NCBI GenBank assembly: GCA_051871275.1
Contig: JBJECR010000114.1
Coordinates: forward strand, 1 to 8,302
Direction of reading: 5' to 3'
Source of the DNA: CAJUPY01 sp051871275
Lineage (GTDB): Bacteria > Bacteroidota > Bacteroidia > Bacteroidales > Muribaculaceae
DNA: 8,302 nucleotides
Shown here: one piece after another, positions 5,522 to 8,302 of the stretch
Position numbering within the stretch: the first letter of the stretch is position 1
Layout: each line of letters starts with the position of its first letter
Program-made: the position numbers and the translations under genes
Notes under the pieces: model-generated
Databases searched by the model: none
Told to the model about the DNA's origin: nothing
The model's input: only the letters and a program-made list of their open reading frames with translations

Positions 5522-8302
5522 CTAAAATGGAGTATTTTCTACTTGAGTGGTCAAGAACACTTTGTTTGTTTCCACAATAGGAGTATAACTGTTTGAGTTG
5601 AACACCGTCCACCTGCCTTCCTTGATATTCCAAGCATTGATACGGTAGTTGCGGAAAGTTATTTTCTTGATAAGTTTCAGTGCTTTTGCCGCATTAAACT
5701 TTATTGTGGCAGAAGTGTAACCGGACTTGTGAGGAGTATCGTACATAAGTTCATAGAGATATGTACTATACCAAGTGTTATAAGCATTGGATGTACCGTT
5801 TGCCTTATAATGATGCTGAATACGCCTTGGCAAATTAGTCTTAGGAGAAATACTCTTTTCAATATAGCAACTTCTGTCATGTCCACGTTTACTACCTTCG
5901 TAAACAATAGCAAACTGCTTATTCGGGATTGTGACTTTGACATTTCCTCCGTTTGCAGAGCCAATCGGTAAAGTATATACTTTATTTCCCGGGTGGTTCA
6001 CTACCCATGTTGCAACTTCTCGAGCCAAGTAGTTACTGAACATTTTGAGTGTAGTGGAAATATCATTACTGATGTTTTCACACATATTGTAGCATCTCCT
6101 TATATAATTTATTTGATTTGCCACACTAAGTTCAAAATCTGCATTTACAATGCCGGCATCACCCGGTTCTCCTACATACTTCCAATATTTATTGAAATTA
6201 TCGGTAGCACGACTGATAGGATAAGGCGAATTATATTGATTATAATAAACGCTCTTTGTAAAGTTCATTATGGAATCAAGGCTCAACCTGCCATCAGAAA
6301 TCTGATAATACTTATTCTGAAGCAATGCACCATCGTATCCGCCGAAGTTAGTGGAAATGGCTGTTGACCAAATGCTGTACCACTTGAAGTTACAGTCATC
6401 TTTAGGTGAATCATAGTCGTAGCCGCCACCGATAAAGAAGTGGTTCGCAAGATATGAAAGATACCAAGACGGAGACTGAGTGATGTAATACAGTCCGTTC
6501 GGTGCAATCAGCGGAGTAGAATTCTTTATATCCACCAGATTTGGTTCAGACGTGCTTAAAGGCAGATTTTTGCCTCCGAGAAGTTCTATATCTGTAATTT
6601 TGACACCATTAGAACGATAGTACGCAATATCGGATTCAATATTCTGTATCGTTGAAGCCATAAAGCAGTGTCCGTAGTAAGAATTTCTGCCGGAAGCACA
6701 GGAATACACATCTCTGTACGTAGAGTGATTCCATGCCGGATAAAGAATTTGATTATACAAATCTTTTGTAACCGTGATGGTAGCAGAACCGATATGATAC
6801 TTATAAACTATAAGATTAAATTTCTGTCCCCCATAGTATCCGCTACGGATATCAATATCCTGTTCATTAGCGTATTCATCTTCTTCCACTACACAACGGA
6901 ATTCTTTTTTCATAGATGAAGCGGCTTGTCCACCTTTGGAAATAGATGGTTCTTGCACTGCGACTTGTCCGCCCACAATGTCACTCGGATTCCATACAGT
7001 AGCCGAACCCAAACCGGAGCCTGGAACTCTGCCCAATGCGGAAGAAGAACTCGGAGAGATAACAGATCCTGTTCTCGTAAGAATAGTATATTTATATCCA
7101 TGTTCTTGTGCATAAACTATCTTCATATAGTTTTCCGCACTTGCTAATGCTTCTTCCCTGTTTTTAGCATAAACTGATATACTCTTGTACTGAATCCAGT
7201 TACCTTCAGCCGGCACCACTTTCTGACATTCGTATTGGAGTGCCAGACGGAGGCGTTTGTTAGAAGTACCCGGATTTTCAGTAGTACCTGTGATGATAGA
7301 CACGGAGTCGTTGTCAATCCAGATTGCATCGCTTTCTTTGAGCATTTTTTCGCTTGTCCATGCACCGTAAGGAGTATTGAGTTCATACAATCTCCATTTC
7401 AGCTTACCCTGCTTGTAAGCCTTATTTTTCAGTTCATGGTCTTTAAGTGCTATAATCGGGTGTTTAATATCAATACACTGAGCATAAACCAAATCATTTT
7501 CCGTAGAGTACAACAGTTGCGGTCCATTGTCGGTATATTTACATGGATAAGCAAGTTTTGTGAACGGCTGCATATCTGCATCGTCTTCAACAACGATTTT
7601 ACCTTCCTCCTGAGTTGCGAAATAGAAGAATTTTGTTTGTGTCCACTTTTCAAATTTGAAGTCTGAAATAGTTGTGTCAAACACTTGCGGGTCTTCCCAA
7701 GTACCGTGGTAGAGTTCTTTTGCAGTACCTGTGATTTTGAGTTTATAATATTTATTAGGTTTGAACTTGGTCACAGTTATGTACTGTTTTTCAGTTCCAC
7801 CCACATGTCGATGATTGTAAGCAGTGGAATCCACGCAGTTTTTATCTTTCTTCAAATCGTCAAGAGTATTGTACTCATAAATCATCGGTTTGCCAAGAAT
7901 CATAAATTTAAATCTGCGGCTTGCGAGGTCTTCCACGGTTTCATCAGATTCACGTTCACCTATTTTACCGCTTTCCTGGAGACGCTGCTGATAGTTCGGG
8001 TCCACAACACTGATTTGGCGACCGATTTCACTCTGAGTAACCACGTATGGCTGAGCGGAAAGGTTCGGGTCAATCTTGTTGTCTTCCACATCTTCAGGTT
8101 CTTCAACACCTATAGAGAAGTGTTCAAAGAGGATGTAGTTGTCAAGGGCATTACCAAGGAAGAGGTCGCACTTGTCACCGCACTCAAATGAGAATTTCTT
8201 GTTGATGTTGATAAGTCCGTCGAGGAGTCTGACTTTAATTCTTGCCTTACCCGTAAAGTAGTTCGGATTCGGGAGTGCACACTGAAGAACACCGCCGATA
8301 CC
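5522..8302 (-). CDS. Large Tyr/Asn-rich protein of unknown function, 5' end outside the window
   Basis: This is the 3' part of a large gene. The frame is open from the stop (TAG, 5524-5522) to the window edge, 926 codons. A GTG at 8089 could be taken for a start, but the frame continues 71 codons upstream with protein-like sequence (for example FECGDKCDLFLGNALDNY) and has no ATG there, so the real start lies beyond the edge. I do not recognise the family. The visible protein has an N-terminal half with beta-like segments (YYKLKITGTAKEL, KLKWRLYELNTPYGAW). A Ser/Gly/Pro/Val linker follows at visible residues about 412-463. The C-terminal half, about 464-926, is very rich in Tyr, Asn and Trp, with scattered Cys including a CYNMC motif. 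There is no transmembrane segment, catalytic motif or type IX sorting domain in the visible part. Any signal peptide would be off the window. Its position as first visible gene of an exported-protein operon suggests a surface or secreted protein; this is inference. Confidence 0.85.
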   Translation of the reverse strand, partial: GIGGVLQCALPNPNYFTGKARIKVRLLDGLININKKFSFECGDKCDLFLGNALDNYILFEHFSIGVEEPEDVEDNKIDPNLSAQPYVVTQSEIGRQISVVDPNYQQRLQESGKIGERESDETVEDLASRRFKFMILGKPMIYEYNTLDDLKKDKNCVDSTAYNHRHVGGTEKQYITVTKFKPNKYYKLKITGTAKELYHGTWEDPQVFDTTISDFKFEKWTQTKFFYFATQEEGKIVVEDDADMQPFTKLAYPCKYTDNGPQLLYSTENDLVYAQCIDIKHPIIALKDHELKNKAYKQGKLKWRLYELNTPYGAWTSEKMLKESDAIWIDNDSVSIITGTTENPGTSNKRLRLALQYECQKVVPAEGNWIQYKSISVYAKNREEALASAENYMKIVYAQEHGYKYTILTRTGSVISPSSSSALGRVPGSGLGSATVWNPSDIVGGQVAVQEPSISKGGQAASSMKKEFRCVVEEDEYANEQDIDIRSGYYGGQKFNLIVYKYHIGSATITVTKDLYNQILYPAWNHSTYRDVYSCASGRNSYYGHCFMASTIQNIESDIAYYRSNGVKITDIELLGGKNLPLSTSEPNLVDIKNSTPLIAPNGLYYITQSPSWYLSYLANHFFIGGGYDYDSPKDDCNFKWYSIWSTAISTNFGGYDGALLQNKYYQISDGRLSLDSIMNFTKSVYYNQYNSPYPISRATDNFNKYWKYVGEPGDAGIVNADFELSVANQINYIRRCYNMCENISNDISTTLKMFSNYLAREVATWVVNHPGNKVYTLPIGSANGGNVKVTIPNKQFAIVYEGSKRGHDRSCYIEKSISPKTNLPRRIQHHYKANGTSNAYNTWYSTYLYELMYDTPHKSGYTSATIKFNAAKALKLIKKITFRNYRINAWNIKEGRWTVFNSNSYTPIVETNKVFLTTQVENTPF
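6914..7069 (-). other. Low-complexity Ser/Gly-rich linker inside the large upstream protein
   Basis: This stretch encodes a segment dominated by Ser, Gly, Ala, Pro and Val, beginning SVISPSSSSALGRVPGSG and ending GGQAASS. It is unlike the Tyr/Lys/Asn-rich sequence on both sides. It reads as a flexible hinge between the N-terminal half and the C-terminal half of the protein. The four Ser codons give a short CTTCTTC-like run on the plus strand near 7041-7051. Confidence 0.55.

Noticed and set aside
4916..5596. Plus-strand open frame of 226 codons
   Set aside because: It is antisense to the 5' part of the FN3 gene and the end of the upstream gene. The Arg/Cys/His-rich translation is typical of a shadow frame.
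6600..6700. Papain-like protease reading of Cys/His residues in the large protein (GHCFMAS)
   Set aside because: A Cys near a His is present, but there is no matching order of catalytic Cys, His and Asn motifs, so no enzyme function is claimed.
7685..8191. Plus-strand open frame of 168 codons rich in Phe and Val
   Set aside because: It is the complement of Lys/Glu-rich codons in the large minus-strand gene, which explains its composition. No start context or domain supports it.

Overview
The window holds a single block of four closely spaced genes, all on the minus strand and reading from right to left, followed by a short tail (about positions 1-130) with one strong hairpin. The organism is most likely a member of the Bacteroidota. 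The signs are two lipoproteins with short MKK-type signal peptides, A/T-rich leaders without a purine-rich Shine-Dalgarno site, a bacterial Ig-like (BIG2) domain, a multi-domain fibronectin type III (FN3) protein, and moderate to low GC. This assignment is an inference from style; no marker gene is present.

In order of transcription: (1) 8302-5522 is the 3' part of a large gene that is open to the edge of the window (926 visible codons, no possible ATG start seen). Its product is a Tyr/Asn-rich, probably extracellular protein of unknown function. (2) After 27 bases, 5494-3203 encodes an exported 763-residue FN3 protein whose first FN3-like module appears to be split by a helical insertion. 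(3) After 67 bases, which contain a tiny MKKYNI open frame, 3135-2452 encodes a 227-residue lipoprotein with a BIG2 domain and a compact C-terminal beta domain. (4) The stop of that gene overlaps the start of the next by one base (TAATG), so 2452-131, a 773-residue beta-rich lipoprotein, is probably translationally coupled to it. A perfect 11-base-pair hairpin at 77-107, 24 bases beyond the last stop, is the likely terminator.

The spacing, shared strand and coupling suggest one operon. Three of the four products carry visible export signals, and none shows a recognisable enzyme motif. The simplest reading is a cell-surface or secreted assembly: one large outer protein, one periplasmic or secreted FN3 scaffold and two membrane-anchored lipoproteins. 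Its role (adhesion, secretion, structural coat or something else) cannot be read from the sequence. No SusC/SusD pair, sigma/anti-sigma pair, type IX secretion C-terminal signal, RNA gene, CRISPR array or mobile element was seen. The last gene is visibly more A/T-rich than its partners.
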